From an uncultured Clostridia bacterium (GTDB lineage Bacteria; Bacillota; Clostridia; Christensenellales; UBA1242): a stretch of DNA of 64,000 bases. Positions 16,548 to 25,117 of the stretch are shown here, piece after piece. The position numbers were made by a program, and so were the translations under genes. The stretch's first letter is position 1, and every line of letters begins with the position of its first letter. Under the pieces are notes generated by a model. It worked only from the letters and a program-made list of their open reading frames with translations, ran no database searches and was not told the DNA's origin. The stretch covers positions 1 to 64,000 of the forward strand of contig CAKVFH010000005.1 of the NCBI GenBank assembly GCA_934746515.1, given 5' to 3'.

Positions 16548-18389
16548 TTATTTATTATTTAAAAGCTCTTGTTTCTTTCTGAAAGTTTCTCTGCCACGTT
16601 GTGTGTGGTCAAGAATTTTCTTTCTGATTCTAAGGCTTTCTGGGGTAACTTCCAAAAGCTCGTCTTCGCCCAAAAATTCAAGACTTTCTTCTAGTGTGAG
16701 TGGCTTTATTGGTGTGAGTCTCAATGCTTCATCAGATGCGCTTGAACGAATGTTTGTGAGCTGTTTTTTCTTGCAGACATTAACAACAATGTCTTCTGCT
16801 TTTGGGTTGATGCCAACAACCATACCGCCATAAACTTTAACGCCTGGTCCAATCAAAAGTCTTCCGCGTTCTTGTGTGTTAAACAAGCCGTAAACGATTG
16901 ATTCGCCACTTTCGTAGGCAACGAGCGCACCATAATTTCTAGTGTTGATTGTACCTTTATATGGTTCATAATCACAGAAAACTGAACTCATGATGCCTTC
17001 ACCATTGGTTTGTGTTAAAAATTCGCTCTTATATCCAAACAAGCCCCTTGATGGAATTTTGAATTCCATACGAATTCGGCTGCCTTTTGGTGACATATTG
17101 ATAAGTTCACCTTTTCTGATGCCCATTGTTCCCATGATTGTTGAAACGCATGCTTCAGGAACATCAATTGTGAGATTGTCGATTGGTTCAAGTGTTACGC
17201 CATTTTCTTGTTTAAAGATAACCTTTGGCATTGATACTTGGAATTCATAGCCTTCACGACGCATATTTTCAACCAAGATTGAAATGTGCATTTCGCCACG
17301 ACCCAAAACTCTGAATCTATCTGCGCTTTCAGTTTCATAAACTTTAAGTGACAAGTCACGAACGGCTTCTTTGAAAAGTCTGTCGCGAAGATGACGAGAT
17401 GTGAAAAATTTTCCTTCAGTGCCAGCGAGTGGGGAGTCGTTTACAGAAAACTCCATTTCGATTGATGGCTCACTGATTTTTACGAATGGGATAGGTTCCA
17501 AATCTTCAGGTTTAGCAACGGTATCACCGATTGTAACTTCGTCTGAACCAGACAAACAAACGATGTCGCCAGGGTTTGCAACTGCAACTGGAACTTTTTT
17601 AAGGCCTTGAAATTCAAAAATGTTTGTGATTTTGAATGTTTTGTTTTTGCTTTGGTCGTGATAGTTTACAACATTAACGGTTTCGTTTACTTTAACAGAA
17701 CCTTGTTCAACTTTACCAACGGCGAGTTTTCCGAGATAATCATTTGCTTCACAAGATGAAACAAGCATTTTAAAACTCTTGTTAGGGTCTGATGTTGGAG
17801 CAGGAATGTGTGAAATGATTGTGTCAAGAAGTGGTTTCATGTCTGTTCCAAGAGTGTCTTTGTCAAGAGATGCGATGCCTGAACGAGCAGAGGCGAAGAC
17901 AAATGGTGAATCAAGTTGTTCTTCATTTGCGTCAAGATCCAACAAAAGATCCAAAACTTCATCGATAACTTCGTTTACTCTCGCGTCTTTTCTGTCGATT
18001 TTATTAACGACAACGATAACTTTGTGACCCAATGCAAGTGCTTTTTCAAGAACGAATCTTGTTTGTGGCATTGTGCCTTCAAAAGCGTCAACAACAAGCA
18101 AAACACCGTCAACCATTTTAAGCACACGCTCAACTTCGCCGCCGAAATCTGCGTGTCCTGGTGTGTCAACGACATTGATTTTTACGCCATTGTACATAAG
18201 TGATGCGTTTTTGCTGAAGATTGTGATGCCTCTTTCTCTCTCAAGAGCGTTTGAGTCCATAACTCTGTCTTGGACTGCTTGGTTGTCTCTAAACACGCCA
18301 CCTTCTTTCAAAAGTGCGTTTACAAGAGTGGTTTTGCCATGGTCAACATGGGCAATAATTGCAATATTTCTAATATTATTTTCTTCCAT
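16548..18389 (-). CDS. typA: Ribosome-associated GTPase TypA/BipA
   Basis: 613 residues, full length for TypA. The G domain has AHVDHGKTT (G1), RGITI (G2), [11 protein letters not shown] (G3) and NKIDR (G4). EF-Tu domain 2, EF-G-like domains and the TypA-specific C-terminal domain follow. It acts on the ribosome in subunit assembly and stress or cold adaptation. I place the start at 18389 because GGAG lies seven bases upstream; the ATG at 18401 has no ribosome binding site. The leader carries a short ORF over a terminator, so expression is probably attenuated. Confidence 0.96.
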   Translation of the reverse strand: MEENNIRNIAIIAHVDHGKTTLVNALLKEGGVFRDNQAVQDRVMDSNALERERGITIFSKNASLMYNGVKINVVDTPGHADFGGEVERVLKMVDGVLLVVDAFEGTMPQTRFVLEKALALGHKVIVVVNKIDRKDARVNEVIDEVLDLLLDLDANEEQLDSPFVFASARSGIASLDKDTLGTDMKPLLDTIISHIPAPTSDPNKSFKMLVSSCEANDYLGKLAVGKVEQGSVKVNETVNVVNYHDQSKNKTFKITNIFEFQGLKKVPVAVANPGDIVCLSGSDEVTIGDTVAKPEDLEPIPFVKISEPSIEMEFSVNDSPLAGTEGKFFTSRHLRDRLFKEAVRDLSLKVYETESADRFRVLGRGEMHISILVENMRREGYEFQVSMPKVIFKQENGVTLEPIDNLTIDVPEACVSTIMGTMGIRKGELINMSPKGSRIRMEFKIPSRGLFGYKSEFLTQTNGEGIMSSVFCDYEPYKGTINTRNYGALVAYESGESIVYGLFNTQERGRLLIGPGVKVYGGMVVGINPKAEDIVVNVCKKKQLTNIRSSASDEALRLTPIKPLTLEESLEFLGEDELLEVTPESLRIRKKILDHTQRGRETFRKKQELLNNK

Positions 18390-18403
18390 AATTTTCTCCA
18401 TTT

Positions 18404-18445
18404 TTAAACAAAAAAAATAAACAAACCCAATAGTTTGTTTACCAT
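18404..18445 (-). CDS. Leader peptide of typA (13 residues)
   Basis: The ATG stands five bases after a perfect AGGAG and encodes [13 protein letters not shown], ending two bases before the ATG at 18401. The coding sequence covers both arms of the terminator and its T run, so ribosomes on this ORF must affect the hairpin. Short hydrophobic leader peptides across terminators are known from stalling-type attenuators; its use here is inference. Confidence 0.6.
   Translation of the reverse strand: MVNKLLGLFIFFV
18409..18440 (-). terminator. Terminator/attenuator in the typA leader
   Basis: AAACAAAC (18440-18433) pairs with GTTTGTTT (18426-18419) around loop TATTGG and is followed by A and eight T. 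It lies between the typA promoter and the typA start. Confidence 0.75.
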
Positions 18446-18457
18446 TGTAACTCCTAA

Positions 18458-18486
18458 ATTATAACATTTTAATTTTTATTTGTCTA
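18458..18486 (-). promoter_or_regulatory. Promoter of typA
   Basis: TAGACA (18486-18481), 17 bases, TATAAT (18463-18458), with an extended TGT just before the -10. The start point falls at or beside the AGGAG of the leader peptide. Confidence 0.75.
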
Positions 18487-18558
18487 GATGATAGAAACAA
18501 TTTTTTATTATTATTTAATATTTAATTATTTTTCATTCAATTTTTTATCATTTTTTTA

Positions 18559-18587
18559 TAGACGGAAGCGAAATTTTGATGTATAGT
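18559..18587 (+). promoter_or_regulatory. Leaderless promoter of the m5C methyltransferase gene
   Basis: TAGACG (18559-18564), 17 bases, TATAGT (18582-18587), then six bases to the ATG at 18594. No ribosome binding site exists, so the mRNA should begin at or beside the start codon. Confidence 0.6.
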
Positions 18588-18593
18588 TTTCTT

Positions 18594-20000
18594 ATGGAAA
18601 AAGTTAGTGAAATGATTTCAGATGAATACAAACTTCAGATGAAACAAATTTTAAAGCCAGACTATGAAAAATATTTGTCCGCGCTCGATGAGCCTGCTGT
18701 TCGCGGACTTCGCGTGAACACAAAAAAAATTGCTGTTAGCGATTTTTTGAAAGAAAACAGACTTGGCGCAAGCTTAAAGCCAATTGAGTTTTCAAGGGAC
18801 GGATTTATTTTTGATACTGACAAAAAGATTGGTTTGACTGATGAACATTTGGCGGGGCTGATTTATATTCAAGAACCATCAAGCATGCTTTCGGTGTGCG
18901 CAAGTGAAATTGAAAAGGAAAACAGACCGCTAAAAATTCTTGACTTATGTGCGTCGCCTGGCGGAAAAACAAGCCAGATTGCTTGCAGAGTGAGTGAAGA
19001 TAGCATTATTTTTTCAAATGAAATCATCAGATCGAGAGCTGAAATTTTGCAATCTAACATTGAAAGACAAGGGTTTAAAAATGTTGTGGTTTTAAACGAA
19101 GAACCAAAAGATTTGTTGCTATTTAAAGGCTTTTTTGATTATGTTTTTGTTGATGCGCCTTGTTCTGGCGAAGGAATGTTTAGAAAAAATCCAGAAACCA
19201 TTCAAGAGTGGAGCAAGCAAAGCACCACAATGTGCGCCAACCGTCAAAAAGAGATTTTGGAAATCGCGAGACAACTGGTTTGCGAAAACGGAAAACTGAT
19301 TTATTCAACCTGCACATTCAATGAAAGTGAAGATGAAGGAATTGTTGATTGGTTCTTGAATAGTTTTGATTTTTTGCTTGAAGATGTTGATGAGACAATT
19401 AAAAAAGTAACAATTCCGTCAAGTCTTTCAAATGGTTTGTCTGAAAGAGCTAGAAAGTTTTTGCCATACAAAAGCCAAGGTGAAGGGCAATTTGTTGCGG
19501 TCTTTAAAAATAATGGCGAAGCGCAAAAGAATGATTTATATTCAAAAAAGCATGGCAAATGCTTGATTCAGATTGGTCAGAGCGAAAACAAACTTGTGCA
19601 AGAGTTTAGCAAGCAAAATTTATCTGAAGACTTTTCTTGGCGAAATTTGTTTATCGCTGGTGACAACATTTTTTATGTGCCAAAAGCTTTTGACGGAAAC
19701 ATGAGAACCGCTCTTGAAAGTTTGAAATTTTTAACAGTTGGTGTCAAGGTTGGTTCGATAGAAAAAAACAGATTTGAGCCAAACCACAATTTGTTTATGG
19801 CGTTTGAAGAGCTTTTTAAAACGAAAATTGAGCTTGATGAAGCAGAACTTAAAAAGTATTTGCATGGCGAAGAAATTTTAAAGAGCGATATTCAGGCAAA
19901 AGGCTATGGAATTGTCACAAGAAATGGGCACGCAATTGGCGGTGTAAAAATTAGCAGTGGAAGACTTAAAAATTTATATCCAAGGGGGTTAAGAATTTAA
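18594..20000 (+). CDS. rsmF: rRNA (cytosine-5) methyltransferase, RsmF/NOL1-NOP2-Sun family
   Basis: 468 residues. The SAM-binding motif DLCASPGGKTSQIA, the motif DAPCSGEGMFRKNP with the release Cys, and the catalytic YSTCTFNESEDEG are all present. The C-terminal part (about 300-468) matches the RNA-binding PUA-like region of RsmF-type enzymes, ending in GGVKISSGRLKNLYPRGLR. It probably methylates 16S rRNA on the small subunit. An in-frame ATG at 18576 overlaps the -10 box; the family pattern and promoter both favour 18594. Its stop overlaps the next start (TAATG). Confidence 0.92.
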   Translation: MEKVSEMISDEYKLQMKQILKPDYEKYLSALDEPAVRGLRVNTKKIAVSDFLKENRLGASLKPIEFSRDGFIFDTDKKIGLTDEHLAGLIYIQEPSSMLSVCASEIEKENRPLKILDLCASPGGKTSQIACRVSEDSIIFSNEIIRSRAEILQSNIERQGFKNVVVLNEEPKDLLLFKGFFDYVFVDAPCSGEGMFRKNPETIQEWSKQSTTMCANRQKEILEIARQLVCENGKLIYSTCTFNESEDEGIVDWFLNSFDFLLEDVDETIKKVTIPSSLSNGLSERARKFLPYKSQGEGQFVAVFKNNGEAQKNDLYSKKHGKCLIQIGQSENKLVQEFSKQNLSEDFSWRNLFIAGDNIFYVPKAFDGNMRTALESLKFLTVGVKVGSIEKNRFEPNHNLFMAFEELFKTKIELDEAELKKYLHGEEILKSDIQAKGYGIVTRNGHAIGGVKISSGRLKNLYPRGLRI

Positions 20001-20806
20001 TGGAATACAAATATTGCACTCTTATTACTGGTGCTTGCGGGGGGCTGGGAAGAGCTTTTGTTAAGCTTCTTGCCGAGAAAAAAGAAGATTTAATTTTAGT
20101 TGGCACAAGCGAAAATAAACTTGAACAGCTTTTGAAAGATTTTGAAAAAGAGTTCGAAGAGATTTATGTCAAAACAATAGTTTGCAACCTTGCAAGTGAA
20201 GAGTCAAGAAACAATTTGATTGATGAAATTAACAAAAACGGCTTGGTTGTAAATAAACTTATAAATAATGCAGGTGTTATTATTGAAGGCGACCTTTTGA
20301 GATTTTCAAACAAAGAAATTGAAAATGCGGTTCAAGTGAATTGTATTGGAACGCTGGAACTGACAAAAATGCTTGTTGAACAAAGAGATGAAAGCAAAAA
20401 GTTTGAAGTTTTGACTGTTGCAAGTCAAGCGGCATTCCAGCCAATTCCACACATGGCACTCTATGCAGCAACAAAATCATTTTTAACAAGCATGATGACC
20501 GCGTTAAAAGTTGAATGGAAAGACAAAAACATTGTTGTCACAACAGTTTGTCCAAGTGGCATGGCAACAACAAAAGAAATGCAAGAATCCATAAAATCAA
20601 TGGGTTTTAATGGCAAAATCACAACACTTCCAACAGAAAAAGTTGCAAATATTGCTTTGAAGGCTTTAAAAAAGAAAAAAGCGGTGGTTGTTCCTGGCGC
20701 TATGAACAAATTTATTTGCTTTTTCTCAAAGTTTTTTTCAATGCATTTTTTAGCTAAAACTACTGGGAAAATTTGGAAAAAATCTCAAGCAAAACGAGGC
20801 TTTTGA
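20000..20806 (+). CDS. Short-chain dehydrogenase/reductase
   Basis: 268 residues with a classical SDR Rossmann fold: TGACGGLGRAF near the N terminus, NNAGV, and the catalytic YAATK with a preceding Ser in VASQAA. The basic, hydrophobic C terminus (about 230-268) could touch the membrane. It is co-transcribed with the methyltransferase gene, its ATG overlapping that gene's stop by one base. The substrate is unknown. A MarR-family gene follows under its own promoter. Confidence 0.92.
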   Translation: MEYKYCTLITGACGGLGRAFVKLLAEKKEDLILVGTSENKLEQLLKDFEKEFEEIYVKTIVCNLASEESRNNLIDEINKNGLVVNKLINNAGVIIEGDLLRFSNKEIENAVQVNCIGTLELTKMLVEQRDESKKFEVLTVASQAAFQPIPHMALYAATKSFLTSMMTALKVEWKDKNIVVTTVCPSGMATTKEMQESIKSMGFNGKITTLPTEKVANIALKALKKKKAVVVPGAMNKFICFFSKFFSMHFLAKTTGKIWKKSQAKRGF

Positions 20807-20837
20807 TATAAAATCATAATTTTTTTTGAAAATAGGG

Positions 20838-20865
20838 TTGACAAAAAATGTTATGTATTTATAAT
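20838..20865 (+). promoter_or_regulatory. Leaderless promoter of the MarR-family gene
   Basis: Perfect TTGACA (20838-20843), 16 bases, perfect TATAAT (20860-20865), then only seven bases to the ATG at 20873. The AAGGG in between is too close to act as a ribosome binding site. Confidence 0.75.
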
Positions 20866-20872
20866 AAGGGCT

Positions 20873-21334
20873 ATGGAACAAACAAATACACAAGAAAGAA
20901 ATTTATTTTCAAAGGGGATTATTGAGCTTAAGCTTATCTCTGACCGTATTGCTGAAGGCAAGGGTGAGTCTGCCGGAATTTTCAGCAACTCTTATCAAAT
21001 TTTGTACATTTTGACAAGAAAAGATAGAGTTACTCCAAAGGAACTTATTGCAGAACTCAACATGGCTAAATCTAACCTTGCAATTTTGGCAAAGAAGATG
21101 ATCAAAGACGGTCTTATGGAATCTCATAAAGACAAGTCTAACAAGAGAGAAATCTTCTATAACATCACTGAAGAAGGCAAAAATATGCTTCAAGAGAAAC
21201 TTGATAATGTTGATACTGTTTGTGAGGGAGACACAAAAAAAGTTATAAACATTATTTATAGAGCTGTTGAAGAACTCAAGAAACTTGAAAATAAGAATTC
21301 TTCACAAAAGAGAAGAAAAACAAACGCAAAATAG
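20873..21334 (+). CDS. MarR-family transcriptional regulator
   Basis: 153 residues with a winged helix-turn-helix: recognition part ITPKELIAELNMAKSNLAILAKKMI-like (about residues 55-80) and wing KDKSNKREIFYNITEEG. It probably acts as a dimer responding to a small ligand. Target genes are unknown; the preceding SDR gene is a candidate only by position. Transcription appears leaderless. The end of the coding sequence forms the left arm of its own terminator. Confidence 0.85.
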   Translation: MEQTNTQERNLFSKGIIELKLISDRIAEGKGESAGIFSNSYQILYILTRKDRVTPKELIAELNMAKSNLAILAKKMIKDGLMESHKDKSNKREIFYNITEEGKNMLQEKLDNVDTVCEGDTKKVINIIYRAVEELKKLENKNSSQKRRKTNAK

Positions 21335-21347
21335 GCGTTTGTTTTTT
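21319..21347 (+). terminator. Terminator overlapping the MarR gene stop
   Basis: AACAAACGC (21319-21327) pairs with GCGTTTGTT (21335-21343), followed by T residues. The stop codon at 21332-21334 is in the loop. Confidence 0.85.
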
Positions 21348-21512
21348 GCTTTTTTAAATTTAATTGTGTTTTTGTTTTTTATTTAGTTTGATTTTTAGCA
21401 TTTGATGTAAGATTTTATAATTGTGTAAAGTTTGTTAAAGTTTGTTTAGTTTATATTGAAATAGATTTAAAAAAGTGGTATCTTTATAATAGATACAATT
21501 TTGGAGTGAGCT

Positions 21513-23231
21513 ATGAATTATGAAAATCATATAAACGCAGACAAACCACAAGCAAAAAAGACTCAAAAAAGCAAAGTTTTGGGAATTTTGAAAAATGTTG
21601 GGCTCTCGCTTTTGGCGGTAACAACAATTGCTGGTGGGGTAACTGCAAAAGGGCTTCGAACTTTTAATAATGACCTTATAAAAGAACAGGTAATCGAACA
21701 AAATCTTGACGAATTGGGCGCAAAAGATGAAGTTTCTGGCTGGAATGATAGATTTGTGTTTCCTGAAGATGGTGTTGTTAAGGTTAATATAAGAATTCCA
21801 AAAGAAAAGATTACAAATGAAGTCAAGCAAGGTCTTTTTGATGCTGTGTTTGAAATAAACAGCATGCTTTCAATTGTGAATCCAAACTATAGATTAGAGC
21901 TTAATTATGAGCCTAAGGCTTTGGATAATTTGTATTGCTTTAATGTTTATGATGATGATTATAGTGGCTCTGAAGCTGCTGGAACGGCTCAAACAAAAAT
22001 AAAATTGCCAACAATAAATGGTTATGGAAAATATAGTGTCAGGATTGGCATAGATTTAAACAAAATAAATGGATTTTCAGATAAATCTTCTGATATTCAA
22101 ACCGCGGTAAAAAATGTTGCACTCCATGAAATTGGTGGGCATGGTTTGGGCTCACTCAATGATGCGTATTGTTTAAAAGATTATAACCGCAACACAATCA
22201 TGGAAGGTGCAAGTGCTTCGTCTATGAAGTATATCACCAAAAGTGATGTTAAATCTATTGTTGCTAAATATGTTAGTCCTGATGAATTGTCTGGTCTTGA
22301 TGAAAAAATTGACAATTACATAAAAAACACACAGGCTTATTCAAACCTTAAGGAAAAAGCTGATTTTGTTAAGGCAAATTTTTATGAACAAATTGCAAAT
22401 TCAAACAAGGATTTGGTTGGGGCTAAACCAGAAGATTTTCAATTTGAAAACATAGGCAATTTTTGTTATAAAAATCGTTCAAGAGAAACTTTTGGTGAAT
22501 TTGACGAAATAAGCTATGTTGGCGAATCAAATAGCTATGTTAAAAGACTTAGTGAAGACAAAGCGGAAATGTTTGATTTTAATGGTTTTGCCTATAAGGG
22601 TTATAATTACAACTCTGGTCGATTTGGTTTAATGGATATTGATGGAATGACTGTTATGGATAGCGGTTCGTTCTGTGTTAAATATAAAGATAAAATCGTT
22701 TTGGTTGACGTTAAAGAAAATGAGTCAGGTGAGAAAAAACTCGTTTGCAATGGCATAAAACAACAGGAATCACCAGAAAGCTTTGACACCATAAAAAGGA
22801 ATGTTTCTGATTTTGTTGATAAAAGTAGAGAAAATAAAGATTATTATTTTCAGGTTGTTACAAATTCGGCAAATGAATACTTAAAAAATTCAGGTGCAAA
22901 AACTTTGGGTTTGCGTGATGAATACAATTTGAAATTTTCAACCGCAAGTTCGCTTTATAGTTTTGGAGAAAATCAGACGGTGAACATCTATAATGATTTT
23001 GACAGAGATTATAAATATAAGATTGTAAATGGCATTGCGGTTTTGTCTAGCGGAGAAATTGTTGCATTGACTGAAAATGGGGTTAATCTTTTGAACGCTA
23101 AATTTGACTTTTTAAACGGAAAAGTTAATTTTGAGCAAAATAAGATAACGCAATCAAATTATAAATCAGCTCAAAGTCAGACGCAAAAAGCCAGCATAAA
23201 TATGCAAGAAGAACAAGAAAGGAGTCTTTAA
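21513..23231 (+). CDS. Membrane-linked zincin-like metalloprotease
   Basis: 572 residues. A basic N terminus is followed by one hydrophobic segment (about 25-50) acting as signal or anchor. The zinc motif is HEIGGHGLGSLND with His205, Glu206 and His210. Gly213 fits the metzincin HExxHxxG pattern, but the third ligand position is Asn216, with Asp217 next. NTIMEG (Met230) looks like a Met-turn. The C-terminal 300 residues are beta-rich and unrecognised. It is probably secreted or membrane-tethered. The start is supported by GGAGTGAG and an upstream TATAAT. Confidence 0.75.
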   Translation: MNYENHINADKPQAKKTQKSKVLGILKNVGLSLLAVTTIAGGVTAKGLRTFNNDLIKEQVIEQNLDELGAKDEVSGWNDRFVFPEDGVVKVNIRIPKEKITNEVKQGLFDAVFEINSMLSIVNPNYRLELNYEPKALDNLYCFNVYDDDYSGSEAAGTAQTKIKLPTINGYGKYSVRIGIDLNKINGFSDKSSDIQTAVKNVALHEIGGHGLGSLNDAYCLKDYNRNTIMEGASASSMKYITKSDVKSIVAKYVSPDELSGLDEKIDNYIKNTQAYSNLKEKADFVKANFYEQIANSNKDLVGAKPEDFQFENIGNFCYKNRSRETFGEFDEISYVGESNSYVKRLSEDKAEMFDFNGFAYKGYNYNSGRFGLMDIDGMTVMDSGSFCVKYKDKIVLVDVKENESGEKKLVCNGIKQQESPESFDTIKRNVSDFVDKSRENKDYYFQVVTNSANEYLKNSGAKTLGLRDEYNLKFSTASSLYSFGENQTVNIYNDFDRDYKYKIVNGIAVLSSGEIVALTENGVNLLNAKFDFLNGKVNFEQNKITQSNYKSAQSQTQKASINMQEEQERSL

Positions 23232-23234
23232 AAT

Positions 23235-23259
23235 AAAGGGGGTCAACCCTTTTTATTTT
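23235..23259 (+). terminator. Terminator of the zincin gene
   Basis: AAAGGG (23235-23240) pairs with CCCTTT (23247-23252) around GGTCAA, then TTATTTT. Confidence 0.75.
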
Positions 23260-23467
23260 GTCGAAATTTGGATTATAGATTTTTGTGAAGTGTTAAATTT
23301 CTGGATAGTATTAAAAATTATAATTTGCAAAGTGTGATAAAATCAGCGTTTATAAGGTTTAAAGAAGAAATAAAAGAAAAGTATTGATTTTAGGTTATTA
23401 TTATGATATAATATCCAAAGTAAAGGTTAAAAACAGCTAAAACTATATTAGTTTTAAGGAGATATAT

Positions 23468-24562
23468 ATGGAAAAAGTTTTTAATAATCAAGCAACACTT
23501 GCAAAAAGAATGAATAACAAAGTTAGAAGACCAATTTTGGTTTTGCCAAATGTTTCACTTGGTGAAAATGGCGAATTTGTTTTGGGTTCTGGCTACGCTG
23601 AAATTTCAAGTTACGACAAATTTTGCGAGTATGTTGACACACAATCTGTTGTTATTGAATATTTGAAAGAAAATTATCCAAGCGTTATCGCTAAAATTTA
23701 TAAAAATGCACTTTCTGAACTTACAGACCCAGAAAACGCAACAATTGCCGGAAAACTTTTGACTGGAAGAAATGTTAAAGATGTTGATTCTTTCGATGCT
23801 GGTCTTGCGCCAAATGGTGAAAGCACTGTTTATGGTATCATTAGAACCGCTATTGCAAAAAAATCTGGGCTTGAAGGTAAAAGTGTTGAACTTCCTGTTG
23901 TAAAAAGACCAAAACGCAGAGTAATGAGCATGTTTATTAAAAATAAAAATGGTTACTTTGTTCCTGAAATTGATGCAAACGGTTTGGTTGTTGCTCCAAG
24001 CAGAGATAGAACTCACTTTAATATTAAGTTTATTGGTGTAAAAGAAAGTGATATTACAAAAGAACAATTACTTGAATATTTCAAAGCTCCTTATGGCGAA
24101 AAAGCCGATGAAAGCGGTGTTAATTTTGAAAGATTAGTTGAACTTTGCAAAGAAGCCTATAAATCAATGGATGATTCAAATGTTGTGAATAATGTTCAAG
24201 AAATCGCAAACTTCTGCGCATCAAATTTACCAATGAGTTTTGCAAATATTAAAGATGATAGAAAGATTGAAACTGTTCCAACAGAAGAATCAGTAGCAGA
24301 AGAACCAGTTGAAGAGACTCCTGCAGAAAAACCAGTTGAAACTCCAGTTGAAGAAACTCCAGATGAAAGAGATTTAGTATCAAGAGCCCTTGTTCCAAAG
24401 GGTGGCGCTCTTATCGTTCTTGAACCAAAGGCACTTGAACCAGTTTATGAATATTCAATTGAAACTTCAAAAATTAAAAGTTTCTCAAATGTTTTAAAAG
24501 TTAATGTTGTTAAAAAACCACTTGTTACTCATGAAAGCCATGGTTATGAATCAGAAAAATAA
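23468..24562 (+). CDS. Unknown protein with Pro-Glu repeat segment
   Basis: 364 residues, not recognised. Residues 1-270 look globular, with mixed alpha/beta sequence, no signal peptide and no membrane segment. Residues about 275-305 are a Pro-Glu-Val-Thr repeat with blocks such as EEPVEETPAEKPVE, probably an extended linker. The last 60 residues are ordinary. It has a TATAAT at about 23405 and AAGGAG before the ATG. A small inverted repeat AAAACT-ATATT-AGTTTT sits just before the ribosome binding site. Confidence 0.8.
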   Translation: MEKVFNNQATLAKRMNNKVRRPILVLPNVSLGENGEFVLGSGYAEISSYDKFCEYVDTQSVVIEYLKENYPSVIAKIYKNALSELTDPENATIAGKLLTGRNVKDVDSFDAGLAPNGESTVYGIIRTAIAKKSGLEGKSVELPVVKRPKRRVMSMFIKNKNGYFVPEIDANGLVVAPSRDRTHFNIKFIGVKESDITKEQLLEYFKAPYGEKADESGVNFERLVELCKEAYKSMDDSNVVNNVQEIANFCASNLPMSFANIKDDRKIETVPTEESVAEEPVEETPAEKPVETPVEETPDERDLVSRALVPKGGALIVLEPKALEPVYEYSIETSKIKSFSNVLKVNVVKKPLVTHESHGYESEK

Positions 24563-24570
24563 ATAAAAAG

Positions 24571-24597
24571 ACACTATGCATTGCATAGTGTTTTTTT
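24571..24597 (+). terminator. Terminator of the Pro-Glu repeat gene
   Basis: ACACTATGC (24571-24579) pairs with GCATAGTGT (24583-24591), followed by seven T. Confidence 0.9.
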
Positions 24598-24711
24598 GTG
24601 AAAAAATAAATCGATTTGGTTGTTTTGATTTATAAAGCTTTATAGTTCCGCGGGGGAAATTACAAAATTCATGCAAGTTGCAGGTGCTTGAACCTTGCAA
24701 AAAATACAAAA

Positions 24712-24975
24712 TTATTCGCCTGGTTGGACTTCTGTTGGATTGTTTTTCTGTTTTTCTCTGCGAGCAACTTCAGCCTCAAAAGCTTCATAGTTTTTTGTTA
24801 CCATATCAAGAGCAACTTGTGCTGAATACACAGCAAATTCATCAGGTGGCAAAGCATTTTCACCTTTTTCGGCTAACTGTTTTTTTGTGTAGTCAAGTCT
24901 TTGTTGACGATTTTCAATAGCCTTTTTAAAAATGGCTCTTGTGGTTTCAATATCATTAAAATATTCTTCTTTCAT
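24712..24975 (-). CDS. Small helical protein of unknown function
   Basis: 87 residues, charged and probably all-helical, with Gln/Glu/Lys-rich stretches and no Cys, signal peptide or membrane segment. It ends in KQKNNPTEVQPGE. I do not recognise a family. It lies alone on the minus strand and its start appears leaderless. I see no clear terminator in 24598-24711. Confidence 0.65.
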   Translation of the reverse strand: MKEEYFNDIETTRAIFKKAIENRQQRLDYTKKQLAEKGENALPPDEFAVYSAQVALDMVTKNYEAFEAEVARREKQKNNPTEVQPGE

Positions 24976-24981
24976 AATTCT

Positions 24982-24990
24982 ATTTTAGCA
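24982..24990 (-). promoter_or_regulatory. Leaderless extended -10 promoter
   Basis: TGC followed by TAAAAT (24987-24982) on the minus strand, then six bases (AGAATT) to the ATG at 24975. No good -35 and no ribosome binding site. Confidence 0.5.
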
Positions 24991-25117
24991 CAATTAAATA
25001 AAAAATGAAAGATATTTGATTAAATTTTAAATAAATTATTGAACATTAAGTCTCAAAAAATATTTGTATTTTTTGTAAAGTTGTTTATAATTAGATGCGT
25101 AAGAAAAAGGAGAGTTT

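Noticed and set aside
23420..23467. Inverted repeat AAAACT-ATATT-AGTTTT before the ribosome binding site as a riboswitch or thermosensor
   Set aside because: The stem is only six A/T-rich pairs and does not include the ribosome binding site; it is too weak to claim control.
23606..24067. 153-codon open frame on the minus strand
   Set aside because: It lies wholly inside the plus-strand gene 23468-24562, has no ribosome binding site, and its Phe/Asn/Ser-rich composition is that of an antisense shadow.
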